A stretch of DNA of 19,207 nucleotides, from assembly GCA_964517075.1 (NCBI GenBank), contig CAZFAT010000334.1, positions 1 through 19,207 of the forward strand, read 5' to 3'. Origin of the DNA: CAZFAT01 sp964517075. GTDB lineage: Bacteria; Acidobacteriota; Vicinamibacteria; Vicinamibacterales; SCN-69-37. Shown here piece after piece: positions 1 to 8,043 of the stretch. The notes under the pieces are model-generated. The model ran no database searches and was not told the DNA's origin. It was given only the letters and a program-made list of their open reading frames with translations. Position numbers and translations under genes: made by a program. Position 1 is the first letter of the stretch; every line of letters starts with the position of its first letter.

Positions 1-990
1 GCCGAGGAACAGCCGCCCGGTGCCCGGCATCCGCACGGGGCGCGTCTGATCGCCGATGACGATCGGCGCCGAGTTGCCGACGCGCGCGATGAGCGCTCCC
101 GCCACTCCGTCCGGCACCGGCCCGTCCGCAACCTGCCGGCCGGACTTGGCACCGCGCGGTAGGGCCACGTCATCGGCATTGCCGCTCAAGCGAATCGTGC
201 CGCTGGCCGTGAACGTGAGCAGGTCACCCGCGCGTACGGTGATGCCCGTGTCCGTCCACGCCTCCGCCGCGCGGACGACGATCGCCCTGGTCTGGCCGCG
301 CGGACCGGCCGTGGCGCGTCGGCCCGCCACACCGACGGCCGCCGCCTGGACGCCGAACTCGGCGGGGGTAACGAGGCCGTCGCCGTTCCGATCGTAGTCG
401 TCAAAACTCGTCCGGGCCGTGCGCCACTCGCGGGGGCTGATGCGCCGGTCGCCGTTCTCGTCCAGGCTCGCGAACACCTCGACGGCGCCGTCCTCCACCT
501 CCGTGAGGCTCAGCGCGCCGTCACCGTCCTGGTCGATTGTCCGGAACACCGCCTCGGTGCCCTTCCACTCCCCGGCCGTGATGCGGCCGTTGCCGTCGAG
601 ATCGATGGCGTCGACCGCCGCCCGTCGAGGGGCCGGCTTCGCCGGTTCGGGCTGCGGCTGAGGCGCCCGCACGTGTGACGGCCGCACCCTGATGCGCGTG
701 CTCACCTGGCCGCCGCAATTGCCGTTGCCGCCGGCGCCCACCTGATATTCCCCAGCCTTTGTGTACTGGTGAGCAAACGTCATGGGGAGCGCGACGATCG
801 CGTGCGTGATCTTCCTGCCGTCGCCATAATCGACGGTGACCGCTCCGCAGGGATTGTCGCCGCGCACCGTCACCACGACTTCGGTCTGACCGGGCGGCGC
901 TGCCACGCTGACCGCCGTGATCGCGCCCTGTGGTGCCGGAGTGCCGCTCACCATGAACGCGAGCGCAACTGCCAGGAGATCGGTGTGCAT
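1..990 (-). CDS. Exported EF-hand protein with PKD-like and PA-IL-like domains (partial, 3' end outside window)
   Basis: The frame is open from an ATG at 990 to the window edge (330 codons, no stop), so the C-terminus is missing. A short hydrophobic N-terminus (residues 5-14) looks like a weak signal peptide, but it has no Lys or Arg ahead of it. Residues about 24-104 resemble a PKD/Ig-like fold (VDYGDG near 53-58, then TFAHQYTKAGEYQV near 71-84). After a Pro-rich linker (about 106-122) come four EF-hand loops with Asp at position 1 and Glu at position 12: 130-141, 153-164, 177-188 and 200-211. From about residue 233 the pattern W-T-D-T-G-I ... RAGDLLTFTASGTI ... GALIARVGN ... GRLFLG fits a PA-IL (LecA)-like domain. 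A calcium-binding role and possibly sugar binding at the cell surface are inferred. GGAGG (1001-997) stands 6 nt before the ATG. Alternative call: generic EF-hand domain protein. Confidence 0.85.
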   Translation of the reverse strand, partial: MHTDLLAVALAFMVSGTPAPQGAITAVSVAAPPGQTEVVVTVRGDNPCGAVTVDYGDGRKITHAIVALPMTFAHQYTKAGEYQVGAGGNGNCGGQVSTRIRVRPSHVRAPQPQPEPAKPAPRRAAVDAIDLDGNGRITAGEWKGTEAVFRTIDQDGDGALSLTEVEDGAVEVFASLDENGDRRISPREWRTARTSFDDYDRNGDGLVTPAEFGVQAAAVGVAGRRATAGPRGQTRAIVVRAAEAWTDTGITVRAGDLLTFTASGTIRLSGNADDVALPRGAKSGRQVADGPVPDGVAGALIARVGNSAPIVIGDQTRPVRMPGTGRLFLG

Positions 991-1012
991 GAGTACCCTC
1001 CACCGCGGGAAG

Positions 1013-1037
1013 GGCACAGATTGTGCCAGCGGTCATC
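1013..1037 (-). promoter_or_regulatory. Dyad with sigma-54-like spacing upstream of the EF-hand gene
   Basis: GGCACA-GAT-TGTGCC at 1013-1027 is a perfect 6-bp inverted repeat 23 bp upstream of the ATG at 990. Read on the minus strand, TGGCAC (1028-1023) followed by GTGCC places GG and GC exactly 10 nt apart, as in the -24/-12 elements of sigma-54 promoters; the -12 element has GTGC instead of TTGC. It may be a sigma-54 promoter, a repressor operator, or chance. Confidence 0.3.
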
Positions 1038-1115
1038 ACGCAATGCCCGGCAGTGGACCGCCTCCGCGTCGAGGGGTCTGTCCCCGGGAACACCACAATC
1101 GGGCAAGACGGTGCT

Positions 1116-1146
1116 CGCCCGCCGGAAGGACGGTGTCGGGCGGGCG
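1116..1146 (-). terminator. GC hairpin between the TIM-barrel and EF-hand genes
   Basis: CGCCCGCC at 1116-1123 pairs perfectly with GGCGGGCG at 1139-1146 around a 15-nt loop. It lies 38 bp past the stop codon of the upstream gene (1184). No U-tract follows on the minus strand, so it would be a weak or factor-dependent terminator, or only an mRNA 3'-end structure. Confidence 0.3.
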
Positions 1147-1183
1147 GGCCACCGCCGTGCCGGGCGCGCGGCCGGCCCCGGGG

Positions 1184-2107
1184 CTAGACCGCGTTCTGGA
1201 GCGCCAGGAACAGGGCGCGGTAGTTGCGCATGTACCGGACGGGTTCCGCGCTCTCCGGTGAGACTTCCACGTCGCAGTAGCCCTGGTAGCCGGACTGGCT
1301 CAGCAGGCGGAAGAGATCGCGCCACGGGTAGTCGCTGGACAGCTCGCGCAGGTGCACGTTGCCGATCCGGCCCTTCACCAGGTTGAACTGCGCGTCGATC
1401 CCCATCCCCTCGAAGCCCTTGGGAAGCCCCGGCCCCTTGCCGGTGTCGCTGGCCGAGCAGTTCCAGATCATCGCCAGGTGCGGATGATTGGCGAAGTCCA
1501 GGATCTGCTTGATGACCGGAATGTTCGACGTGCCGTTGCCATGCTCTTCCACGCGGACCTGCACGCCGAGACTGTGGCCAACCGTGGCGCACTCGGCGAG
1601 CGACTTGCCAATCTGTTCCAGGATCTTTTGCCGCTCCGGCCGGCCCTCGTCCGGCGCGGCGTTCGGAAACACGCGAACGCCCTGGGCCCCGACATCGGCC
1701 GCCAGCTGCAGGTACTCCTTGGTTCCTTCGATGTTCCGTCGGACGTCGGCCGGATCGGGCGAATGATACTGATACGCGCTCGCCAGGCTGACCGCCAGGC
1801 CGGCGTCGGCGAGACGTTGCTTCACCTCCGCGCGCTGCGCCTTGGTCAGCGCCACTTCCACGCCGTGCTTGTGCGTGGTCCGAAGCTGCACGTGCTCGAA
1901 CTTCGTCTCGGTGCAGTTCTTGATGACGGTCGGGAGATCCCAGCTCTGCCCGATCTGGTAGGTCATCAGCCCGAGCTTCAGCGGCGTCTTGTTCGGCACG
2001 AAGGGCCTGCCCGCCTGACGCGCGGCCGCGTCGGCACGCGAGGCCAGCGTCACGGCGGCCGTGGACGCCGCGGCGGTCTGAAGAAACGTTCGTCGGCTGG
2101 TTCTCAT
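1184..2107 (-). CDS. Tat-exported sugar phosphate isomerase/epimerase-like TIM-barrel protein
   Basis: The protein has 307 residues. The N-terminus carries a twin-arginine signal (SRRTFLQ at 4-10, then an Ala-rich hydrophobic stretch to about residue 28), so a folded, probably metal-bound protein would be exported. The mature part begins near PLKLGLMTYQIG (42-53) and has the pattern of xylose-isomerase-like/AP-endonuclease-2 TIM barrels. Likely metal ligands are Glu188/His189 (VEEHG), His252 (VHLRE) and Glu281 (CDVEVS). The substrate cannot be read from the sequence; an isomerase or epimerase of a sugar or sugar acid is the usual guess for this family. The start at 2107 is chosen because it gives the Tat signal directly and has GAGG 8 nt upstream; the frame stays open further upstream, but those residues are shadow sequence overlapping the neighbouring gene. 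Confidence 0.85.
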   Translation of the reverse strand: MRTSRRTFLQTAAASTAAVTLASRADAAARQAGRPFVPNKTPLKLGLMTYQIGQSWDLPTVIKNCTETKFEHVQLRTTHKHGVEVALTKAQRAEVKQRLADAGLAVSLASAYQYHSPDPADVRRNIEGTKEYLQLAADVGAQGVRVFPNAAPDEGRPERQKILEQIGKSLAECATVGHSLGVQVRVEEHGNGTSNIPVIKQILDFANHPHLAMIWNCSASDTGKGPGLPKGFEGMGIDAQFNLVKGRIGNVHLRELSSDYPWRDLFRLLSQSGYQGYCDVEVSPESAEPVRYMRNYRALFLALQNAV

Positions 2108-2139
2108 GGCGGGGACCTCGCGTTTCGAGTGGGTGGCAG

Positions 2140-2169
2140 AAAGTAGCCGCCGGCACGCAGGCGTGTCAA
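2140..2169 (-). promoter_or_regulatory. Sigma-70-type promoter for the TIM-barrel gene
   Basis: On the minus strand a perfect -35 box TTGACA (2169-2164) is followed after 18 nt by TACTTT (2145-2140), a weak -10 box. Transcription would start near 2133 and give a leader of about 25 nt before the ATG at 2107. A perfect -35 box is uncommon in such G+C-rich DNA, which supports the call. Confidence 0.5.
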
Positions 2170-2185
2170 GGGAGCGGCCCGGGCT

Positions 2186-2201
2186 GCCCCGCTTCCGGGG
2201 C
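2186..2201 (-). terminator. Short GC hairpin after the ankyrin gene
   Basis: GCCCCG (2186-2191) and CGGGGC (2196-2201) form a perfect 6-bp stem with a 4-base loop, 6 bp beyond the stop codon of the ankyrin gene at 2208. No T-run follows, so intrinsic termination would be weak. It sits just upstream of the promoter of the next gene, where a transcript end is expected. Confidence 0.35.
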
Positions 2202-2207
2202 GTCGTG

Positions 2208-2831
2208 TCAGGCCGCCAGCGCTGCTTGCACCGCGGGCGACGCGTGCTCCGTGTCCGGACCGGGTCGGGCGCCGGCGCCGAGAAGCAGCCGGGCGACCGC
2301 GGCATGGTCATGGGCCGGGCTGCCGTGCAGCGACCCGCGGCAGCACCAGCCGAGCGGCGTCGCGTGATAGTGCCCATCCCTGATGGCATCGACGACACGA
2401 GGCCGGGATGCCCGCGCACCAACGCCCGCGCGGTGGCCGCGTCGGCCTCTCGGCAGGCGAACTGCAGACGCTGGAGGGGCGACGCGAACCTCAGCAGGAT
2501 CTCGAGCGTCTCGCGCTGCGCAGGCGTCGGGGACAGCGCCCGCGGCGATCAGGATGTCCGCGGCCGCTCCCGTGGCCGAGTGCAGCGCGTGAAAGCCGCC
2601 CGCCCACCAGTCGCTGCGCCGATTCGGATCGGCGCCAAACTCGAGCAGCACCGACACGATGGCGGGATCGTCAGCAAACGCCACGATGGCCGGCGCGTCG
2701 AAACTGAAGACAGGGTCGTCGATGTGCCCGCGCAGTTCCGGATCCTGCGCAAGCGCCCGACGGATCGCCACGGGATCCCGGCGCCGAAACGCGTCATGCG
2801 TCTGGTCGAACGCGCGGCGATTCTCGGTCAT
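2208..2831 (-). pseudogene. Ankyrin-repeat-like protein with an apparent pair of compensating frameshifts
   Basis: The frame is open for 207 codons from an ATG at 2831, with GGAG a few bases upstream. The N-terminal half reads like an ankyrin-type protein: FSFDAPAIVAFADDPAIVSV, LLEFGADPNRRSDWWAGGFH, ALHSATGAAADILIAAGAVP. The C-terminal part does too: HATPLGWCCRGSLHG, HDHAAVARLLLGAGARP. Between about 2395 and 2515 this frame gives Arg/Ala/Pro-rich nonsense, while the next frame gives sensible ankyrin-type sequence (QRETLEILLRF, LQFACREADAATARALVRGH). One extra base near 2510-2525 and two extra bases near 2385-2397 would explain this and restore the frame. The gene may be intact with sequence errors, or a recently damaged copy. 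Ankyrin proteins mediate protein contacts; no partner is evident. It follows the phosphatase gene by 35 bp and may be co-transcribed with it. Confidence 0.6.
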
Positions 2832-2866
2832 TCACTCCACGGCCTGAGGTCCGGTGGGCACCGAGC

Positions 2867-3997
2867 CTATCTCATTCTCACGGCCACAATCGTGGCGTCG
2901 TCGGTCAGCACCGTCGCGCCGGTGAAGGCGCGAACGGCGGTCATCACGCGGTCGGCCAGCTCGGCGACGGGGCGGCCGTGTGCGGATCGCGTTTCCGCCA
3001 CCAGTCTGACCAGACCGAAGTCTTCCCCGTCGGGCGCGGCCGCCTCGGTGACACCGTCGCTGTAGGCGACCAGCGTGTCGCCCTGTTCGAGGCGAAGGCG
3101 CTCGGACGGAAAGGCGGCGGTCTCGAACACGCCGAGCATCGGACCACCCGACGTAAGTGCCCGCGCGCTGTCGCGGGTAATCAGGAACGGCGGCGCGTGG
3201 CCCGCGTTGGCGTACTCGAGCCAGCCGGCCGGCGACAGCCGGCCGCAGAAGAGCGTGGCATAGCTCGGATCGATGCCCCGCCGATACAGGGCGGTATTGA
3301 GGCGGCCCAGCACGTCGTCGGGCGCGGCCGATCCGGCGGCGACCATGGCGAACATGCCCTGCAGCATCGCACCCACCAGCGCGGCGGCCGGCCCCTTGCC
3401 CGAGACATCGCCCAGGGCCATCCAGAAATCGCCATTGGGCAGATCAACGTATTCGACGAAGTCGCCACCGATCGCGCGGCACGGCAGCGATGAGCCGACG
3501 ACGTCGAAGGCGACGCTCGTGGGATGCCGGCGCGCCATCAGCGTCTGCTGCACCGCCGAGGCCAACGTCAGCTCGCGATCGAGGCGTGTCTTTTCGAGGC
3601 GCTCCAGGACGCCGCCAAAGTCGTAGAGCCGCTGTTCGTACACGATGAGGCCGTCGTGCAGGGTGAAGAGGCGCGCGGCGTGATACTCGATCGGCTGCCC
3701 AGTCGGCGGCAGGCCGAACAGCTCGAGACGCTGCGTGGCGGTGACCGTGCCGAACTGGGCCGCCCGGTGGCCCTCGGCGATGAAGAGTTCGTCCTGCATC
3801 GTGATCGCGTAATCGGGAAAGATCGCGAACAACCGCTCGAACGATCGCCCGATCGCCGCCCGGCCATGGACCGCATGGAACAGGGGACTGACCAGCACCG
3901 CGTCGTGGGCGTACAGCGCCTCGACGGCTCGCGCGTCATGCTGATTGACCGCGTCGTGATGGCGCCTGAGTACCGCTCGGACTTCGTCGCGCGTCAT
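2867..3997 (-). CDS. NTF2/SnoaL-like domain fused to a PP2C-type (SpoIIE/RsbU family) serine phosphatase
   Basis: The protein has 376 residues. Residues about 5-130 form an NTF2/SnoaL-like alpha+beta domain (RRHHDAVNQHDARAVEALYA; HGRAAIGRSFERLF; HAARLFTLHDGLIVYEQRL). A short helix (LEKTRLDRELTLASAVQQTL, 134-153) is the linker typically found before RsbU/SpoIIE catalytic domains. The phosphatase domain follows, with probable metal ligands Asp179 (IGGDF), Asp197 (LGDVSGKG), Asp314 (YSDGVTE) and Asp366/367 (TDDATI). The catalytic set looks complete, so an active Mn/Mg-dependent Ser/Thr phosphatase is expected, probably acting on an anti-sigma-factor antagonist or a similar partner. No such partner is encoded in the window. 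The NTF2-like domain sits where a sensor domain normally does and may bind a small molecule. The gene lies 24 bp after the permease and is probably in its operon. The Shine-Dalgarno match is weak. Confidence 0.9.
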   Translation of the reverse strand: MTRDEVRAVLRRHHDAVNQHDARAVEALYAHDAVLVSPLFHAVHGRAAIGRSFERLFAIFPDYAITMQDELFIAEGHRAAQFGTVTATQRLELFGLPPTGQPIEYHAARLFTLHDGLIVYEQRLYDFGGVLERLEKTRLDRELTLASAVQQTLMARRHPTSVAFDVVGSSLPCRAIGGDFVEYVDLPNGDFWMALGDVSGKGPAAALVGAMLQGMFAMVAAGSAAPDDVLGRLNTALYRRGIDPSYATLFCGRLSPAGWLEYANAGHAPPFLITRDSARALTSGGPMLGVFETAAFPSERLRLEQGDTLVAYSDGVTEAAAPDGEDFGLVRLVAETRSAHGRPVAELADRVMTAVRAFTGATVLTDDATIVAVRMR

Positions 3998-4021
3998 GCG
4001 CCTGGAGGGTTCGACCGCATC

Positions 4022-7000
4022 CTACTCCTGCCCGCGGAGCGACGCCACCAACGGCAGCCGACGAACCATCCGCGCCGACAACAGCGCCACCGCGGCGCCG
4101 GCGACCGCCACGACGAGCAACCACACGAGCGGCAGCCGCGGGAACCCGCGCCCGCGCTCGACCAGCACGGGCGCGACCGCCAGGAGCGAGGCCGTGACCC
4201 CGATCAGCATGCCGGCGATGACCACCGTCGCCTGCTCGGCGCCGACGAGCACTCCGAGATCGCCGCGCGTCAGGCCAGCCGCGCCGAGGAGCGCCAGCTC
4301 GCGGCGCCGTTCGAGGACATTGCGCGCCGTGATCGCCGCGAGGCCCAGAGTGCCCAGCAGCAGCCCGAAGCCGCCGAGCGTCTGAAACGTGGAGATATAG
4401 GTGTTCTCGACGCGGTGATACGCGGCAATCCGGTCTGCCGATCGCTCAACGTCGACTCCGAACGATGCCAGCCGCTCCTCCACCAGTCTCGTCGTCTCAT
4501 CCAGCCGCGCCGGCGTGCCCTCCGGCACGCGGAAGAAGAGCATGCGATAGCCAGGCTCGCGCGGGAAGAGCACGCGGAAGGCAGCGTCCGAGACGATCAG
4601 CTCACCCTGCAGCAGTGAGTCGTGCAGCGCAGCGACGATGCGGAGACGGATCGGACGTGCGGTATCGGCGTCGATCTCGATCACATCCCCGACGGCGGCA
4701 TGCAGCGAGTAGCGCAGCGACGTCGCATCCGCCATGGCCGGCACCACGTCGTCTTCGGCCGGACGATCGAGCAGCCGCCAGGGCTGCGCCCGCTCGGCGT
4801 CCGTCGTCGCCACGGAGTCCGCGAACTCGAAGCTGGTTCCCGCGAACACCGACGGTTGAACACCAAGCACGCGGGGGCGCATCGGGCGATAGAGATTCAG
4901 GCAGCCCACCTCGTCGCCGGGCCGAAGCCGCGCGGGGACGAGGTCGATGCCGGCCCATTGCGGATCGGACGTGGCGTCCTGCAGGCCCAGCGCCAGGCGG
5001 CCGGCAGGCGTGGACGGGTCATCGAGGATCGACACGGTTGATTCGGCGAGCAACGCGAAGCCGCCCGTGCCGGCCGTGGACGTCGCGTCTTTCCGGAACG
5101 AATCCACGGCGACCAGCAGGAACACGGCCGTCGCGACCAGGCCGGCAGCGGCCAGGCTGCGGTTGGGCCGCCATGAGGCGTTGGCCGTGCCGAGCCGCCA
5201 GAGCGCGACGCGCCCTGGGCCGCCGAGCCGTGGACGCCGACGTCCGAGCCAGCGGCGAAAGGCCGCCATCCCGCCGGCCAGCACGAGGCCGCCTGCGCCG
5301 AAGAACCCGGCCGCGGCCGGCAGCCGATCCGTGCCGGCGAGCACGAGCAGCAGCGCGGCAGCCGCGAGGCAGGCCATCGCCGCCACGCCGGCGCCGCGAC
5401 CCGCGCCGATGGTCTCGAGATCCGATGCGCCGGTGAGCAGCTGCCGCGGCGTCAGCCGGCGAAGGCCCCGCATCACCAGCACGACGGAAAGCGTGGCTGC
5501 GGCCAGCCCGCCGCCAATTCCCACGGCAAGCGACCGCGCATCCACGTGCAGGCGCAGGTCGGTCGTGCCCACCGCGCCCACCCACCATGTCCGCAAGCCC
5601 CACATGAGCAGCCCCGCCCAGCCAATCGCGAGGAGCGCCCCGAGCATCGCGCCGGCGAACGCGACGATGAGTCCTTCGCGCAGGAAGAGGCCGCGAATCG
5701 CGGCGAGCGAGAAGCCCGTCGCGCGCAGCAGGCCGACCTGCGCGAGGCGCTGTTCGACCGTGAGCCGGAAGAAGACCGCGGTCAGCAGCAGCGCCGAGAC
5801 GATGAGGAAGAAGCTGAAATACGAGAAGTAGGCGCCGAAGTCGGTCGTGCCGCCGGCGGCCTCTTCGCGCTCGCCGCTGACGTCGACCAGGCTGAAGCCC
5901 GCCTGGAACGGATCGACAGCACGCGTGGCCGCCGCGCGCAGGCGTTCGGCGACCGCCGCGGGGTCGGCGCCGGCGCCGACGCGCAGCGACGTCACGCGGC
6001 CGTGGCGGCTCTGCCACAACGGCTGGCCAGCCGCCAGCGTGATGAACGCCTTCGGTGTCGTGCGAAATCGCTCCCAGTACTCGTCGTCAATTGGCCGCAC
6101 GAGCTTGAGATCGATCGGAAACGGCGGGTCCCAGTCGGCGAGGCTGCGCGTGTCGGTGATCCCGGGATAGTCAGGCGCGAGATCGCGATCGGCAGCCAGC
6201 CCCGCCAGGGGCACGGAGCCCGCCAGCCGGAAGTCAGCCGACTCGGTCACGAGCTGTCCGCTGTCTGCCCAGCGGTAGTACGCGAGGTGGACGACGTCAC
6301 CGGGGCGCGCGCCGAGATCGCGCGCCGCCCAGTCATTGAGCACGATGGGCGGCGGCCCGCCGGCGGGCGCTGAGGCCAGCACGCCTGCCACGGCATCCTC
6401 GGTGGCGGCGGGATCGATGGCCGTGACGAGCGAGTACGGCACGGTGCGATCACCAACCGTCATGCGATTCGCGAGCCACGTCAGTACGGGCATGACCGGC
6501 AGACCCGCGTCGCGCGCCGTGGCGGCAATCGCCGACGCCGCCTGATCGGCGATGAGACCACTCGCCGCGTTCACGATCACCACCGGCGAGCCTGGCGCCG
6601 GCTCGAACGTGAGCCCGAGGTCGGCGGGCTCGAGGGCGTCTCGGAGCGCGCGGCGCATGCCTGACACGTCGAGCGGGGCCGACTCCCCCGCCGGCGCAAT
6701 CAGCAGCGTGTTGACGCGATCGGACTGGTCGATGGCCGCCTGCAGCCGTGAGAGCGCGACGAACGCGGCACGCACCGCGGTCTGAGCCGGCGCCAGCGAG
6801 AACTCGCCCATCGACGCGCGATCCAGCTCACCCCGATACGCCAACCGCAGCGACCGTCCCGCGTCGTCGCGCCGGCCGTGCAGTGAATCGAGCGGCACCG
6901 CCGACGGGCGCTCGACGCGAACGACGACGGCCTCATCGGCCACTGGGCGCAATTCTGCGGCCAGCGCTGGACTGAGCAGCACGTCGCCGGTCGCTGGGGC

Positions 7001-7375
7001 CGACGCTGTGGCCTGATGGAACGCAAAGAATCGGTCGTCGATGCCGTAGACGGCGACACCCTGCGCGCGCCGCTCGGATTCGGGATGGTTCACCCCACCC
7101 TCGAGCACCAGGAGAGGTGCGACGTCGTCCGCACGAACGCTCAGGCGGGGCGGCAGCCGAGTCGCCAGGTTCGCCGGGAACGGTGTCTCGGCTGCGAGCA
7201 CAAGGTTCGTCCGGCCGAGCCGGGCGCGCGCGAGGTCCGCGAGGCTGGCGCGCACGGATGCCCCGACCAGCAGCGCCCCCGCGAGCACGGCCACCGTCGT
7301 GGCGACGCCACAGAGCAGGGCGACGTGACTGCGCCAGTAGAAGCGCAGGCTCGATCGCACGAGCGGGACGCTCAT
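4022..7375 (-). CDS. Large FtsX/MacB-type ABC transporter permease (YbbP-like, ten membrane segments)
   Basis: The protein has 1117 residues. I count ten hydrophobic segments: near 18-38, then four around 517-537, 569-594, 613-635 and 663-681, then 688-706 and 739-757, and a final three at 996-1018, 1046-1070 and 1081-1101. Two large extracytoplasmic regions lie at about 40-510 and 760-990. The FtsX signature appears twice: VEQRLAQVGLLRATGFSLAA (540-559) and LERRRELALLGAAGLTRGDL (1021-1040). This duplicated layout resembles YbbP-type permeases, which pair with a LolD/MacB-class ATPase and couple ATP use to movements of periplasmic domains, often for lipid, lipoprotein or efflux tasks. At 1117 residues it is longer than E. 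coli YbbP (about 800), mostly because of the extracytoplasmic parts. Its ATG overlaps the ATPase stop (ATGA), indicating translational coupling. The substrate is unknown. Confidence 0.9.
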   Translation of the reverse strand: MSVPLVRSSLRFYWRSHVALLCGVATTVAVLAGALLVGASVRASLADLARARLGRTNLVLAAETPFPANLATRLPPRLSVRADDVAPLLVLEGGVNHPESERRAQGVAVYGIDDRFFAFHQATASAPATGDVLLSPALAAELRPVADEAVVVRVERPSAVPLDSLHGRRDDAGRSLRLAYRGELDRASMGEFSLAPAQTAVRAAFVALSRLQAAIDQSDRVNTLLIAPAGESAPLDVSGMRRALRDALEPADLGLTFEPAPGSPVVIVNAASGLIADQAASAIAATARDAGLPVMPVLTWLANRMTVGDRTVPYSLVTAIDPAATEDAVAGVLASAPAGGPPPIVLNDWAARDLGARPGDVVHLAYYRWADSGQLVTESADFRLAGSVPLAGLAADRDLAPDYPGITDTRSLADWDPPFPIDLKLVRPIDDEYWERFRTTPKAFITLAAGQPLWQSRHGRVTSLRVGAGADPAAVAERLRAAATRAVDPFQAGFSLVDVSGEREEAAGGTTDFGAYFSYFSFFLIVSALLLTAVFFRLTVEQRLAQVGLLRATGFSLAAIRGLFLREGLIVAFAGAMLGALLAIGWAGLLMWGLRTWWVGAVGTTDLRLHVDARSLAVGIGGGLAAATLSVVLVMRGLRRLTPRQLLTGASDLETIGAGRGAGVAAMACLAAAALLLVLAGTDRLPAAAGFFGAGGLVLAGGMAAFRRWLGRRRPRLGGPGRVALWRLGTANASWRPNRSLAAAGLVATAVFLLVAVDSFRKDATSTAGTGGFALLAESTVSILDDPSTPAGRLALGLQDATSDPQWAGIDLVPARLRPGDEVGCLNLYRPMRPRVLGVQPSVFAGTSFEFADSVATTDAERAQPWRLLDRPAEDDVVPAMADATSLRYSLHAAVGDVIEIDADTARPIRLRIVAALHDSLLQGELIVSDAAFRVLFPREPGYRMLFFRVPEGTPARLDETTRLVEERLASFGVDVERSADRIAAYHRVENTYISTFQTLGGFGLLLGTLGLAAITARNVLERRRELALLGAAGLTRGDLGVLVGAEQATVVIAGMLIGVTASLLAVAPVLVERGRGFPRLPLVWLLVVAVAGAAVALLSARMVRRLPLVASLRGQE

Positions 7376-8043
7376 GTCACCTCGCGCAGGCGGCGGTCGT
7401 CGATCTCATACCGGCGGGGAAAGCGCGCGGCCAGCGCCGGGCTGTGCGTGACGACGACGAGCGCGGCGTGCTGATCGGCAGGCAGCCGGGCGAGCAGGTC
7501 GCCGACCGCCTCGGCCGACCGCCGGTCGAGATTGCCGGTGGGCTCGTCGCAGAGCACGACCGACGGCTGCCGGATCAGGGCGCGCGCCAGAGCGACACGC
7601 TGGCGTTCGCCGCCTGACAGCTCGGCGGGCCGATGCGACAGCCGCGCCTCGAGGCCGACCGCGACGAGGAGTTCGCGCGCCCGGCTGGGCGCGTCGCCGT
7701 TGGACCGACCTGTGGAGGCCAGCGCGGGGACGAGCACGTTGTCGAGCGCGCTGAGCTGCGGCAGCAGCAGGTGATCCTGAAACACGAACCCGACGTTCGC
7801 CCCGCGAAACGCCGCCTGCCGCCGCTCGTCCAGCTCATAGGGATTGGTCCCGTTGAGCGTCACGGTCCCGCTCGTCGGCGGTTCGAGCGCACCGAGCATG
7901 TAGAGCAACGTGCTCTTGCCGCAACCCGACGGCCCCATGATCGCAGCGGCGTCGCCGGGTGCGACCGTGAGCGAGACATCGTCGAGGACCACGAGCGCGC
8001 CCTGCGACTCGAAGCGCTTCGAGACGTGGCTGGCGATTAGCAT
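7372..8043 (-). CDS. ABC transporter ATP-binding protein (LolD/MacB/YbbA class)
   Basis: The protein has 223 residues, the usual length for this class. Walker A is GPSGCGKST (37-45), the Q-loop is Gln89 (FVFQD), the ABC signature is LSGGERQ (142-148), Walker B is VVLCDEP (162-168) and the switch His is His200 (VVVTHSP). It should energise the permease encoded immediately downstream. The start at 8043 (ATG) gives the expected N-terminus MLIASHVSKRF and overlaps the end of the glycosyltransferase gene by 7 bp; its stop overlaps the permease start by 3 bp. The frame is open much further upstream, but that part is antisense-like shadow sequence over the glycosyltransferase. Export of a glycosylated or lipid product made with the neighbouring enzyme is possible but not shown. 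Confidence 0.95.
   Translation of the reverse strand: MLIASHVSKRFESQGALVVLDDVSLTVAPGDAAAIMGPSGCGKSTLLYMLGALEPPTSGTVTLNGTNPYELDERRQAAFRGANVGFVFQDHLLLPQLSALDNVLVPALASTGRSNGDAPSRARELLVAVGLEARLSHRPAELSGGERQRVALARALIRQPSVVLCDEPTGNLDRRSAEAVGDLLARLPADQHAALVVVTHSPALAARFPRRYEIDDRRLREVT

Noticed and set aside
5546..6373. Plus-strand open frame of 275 codons within the permease
   Set aside because: It lies opposite the FtsX-type permease and consists of Arg/Ala/Glu-rich sequence without any family resemblance.
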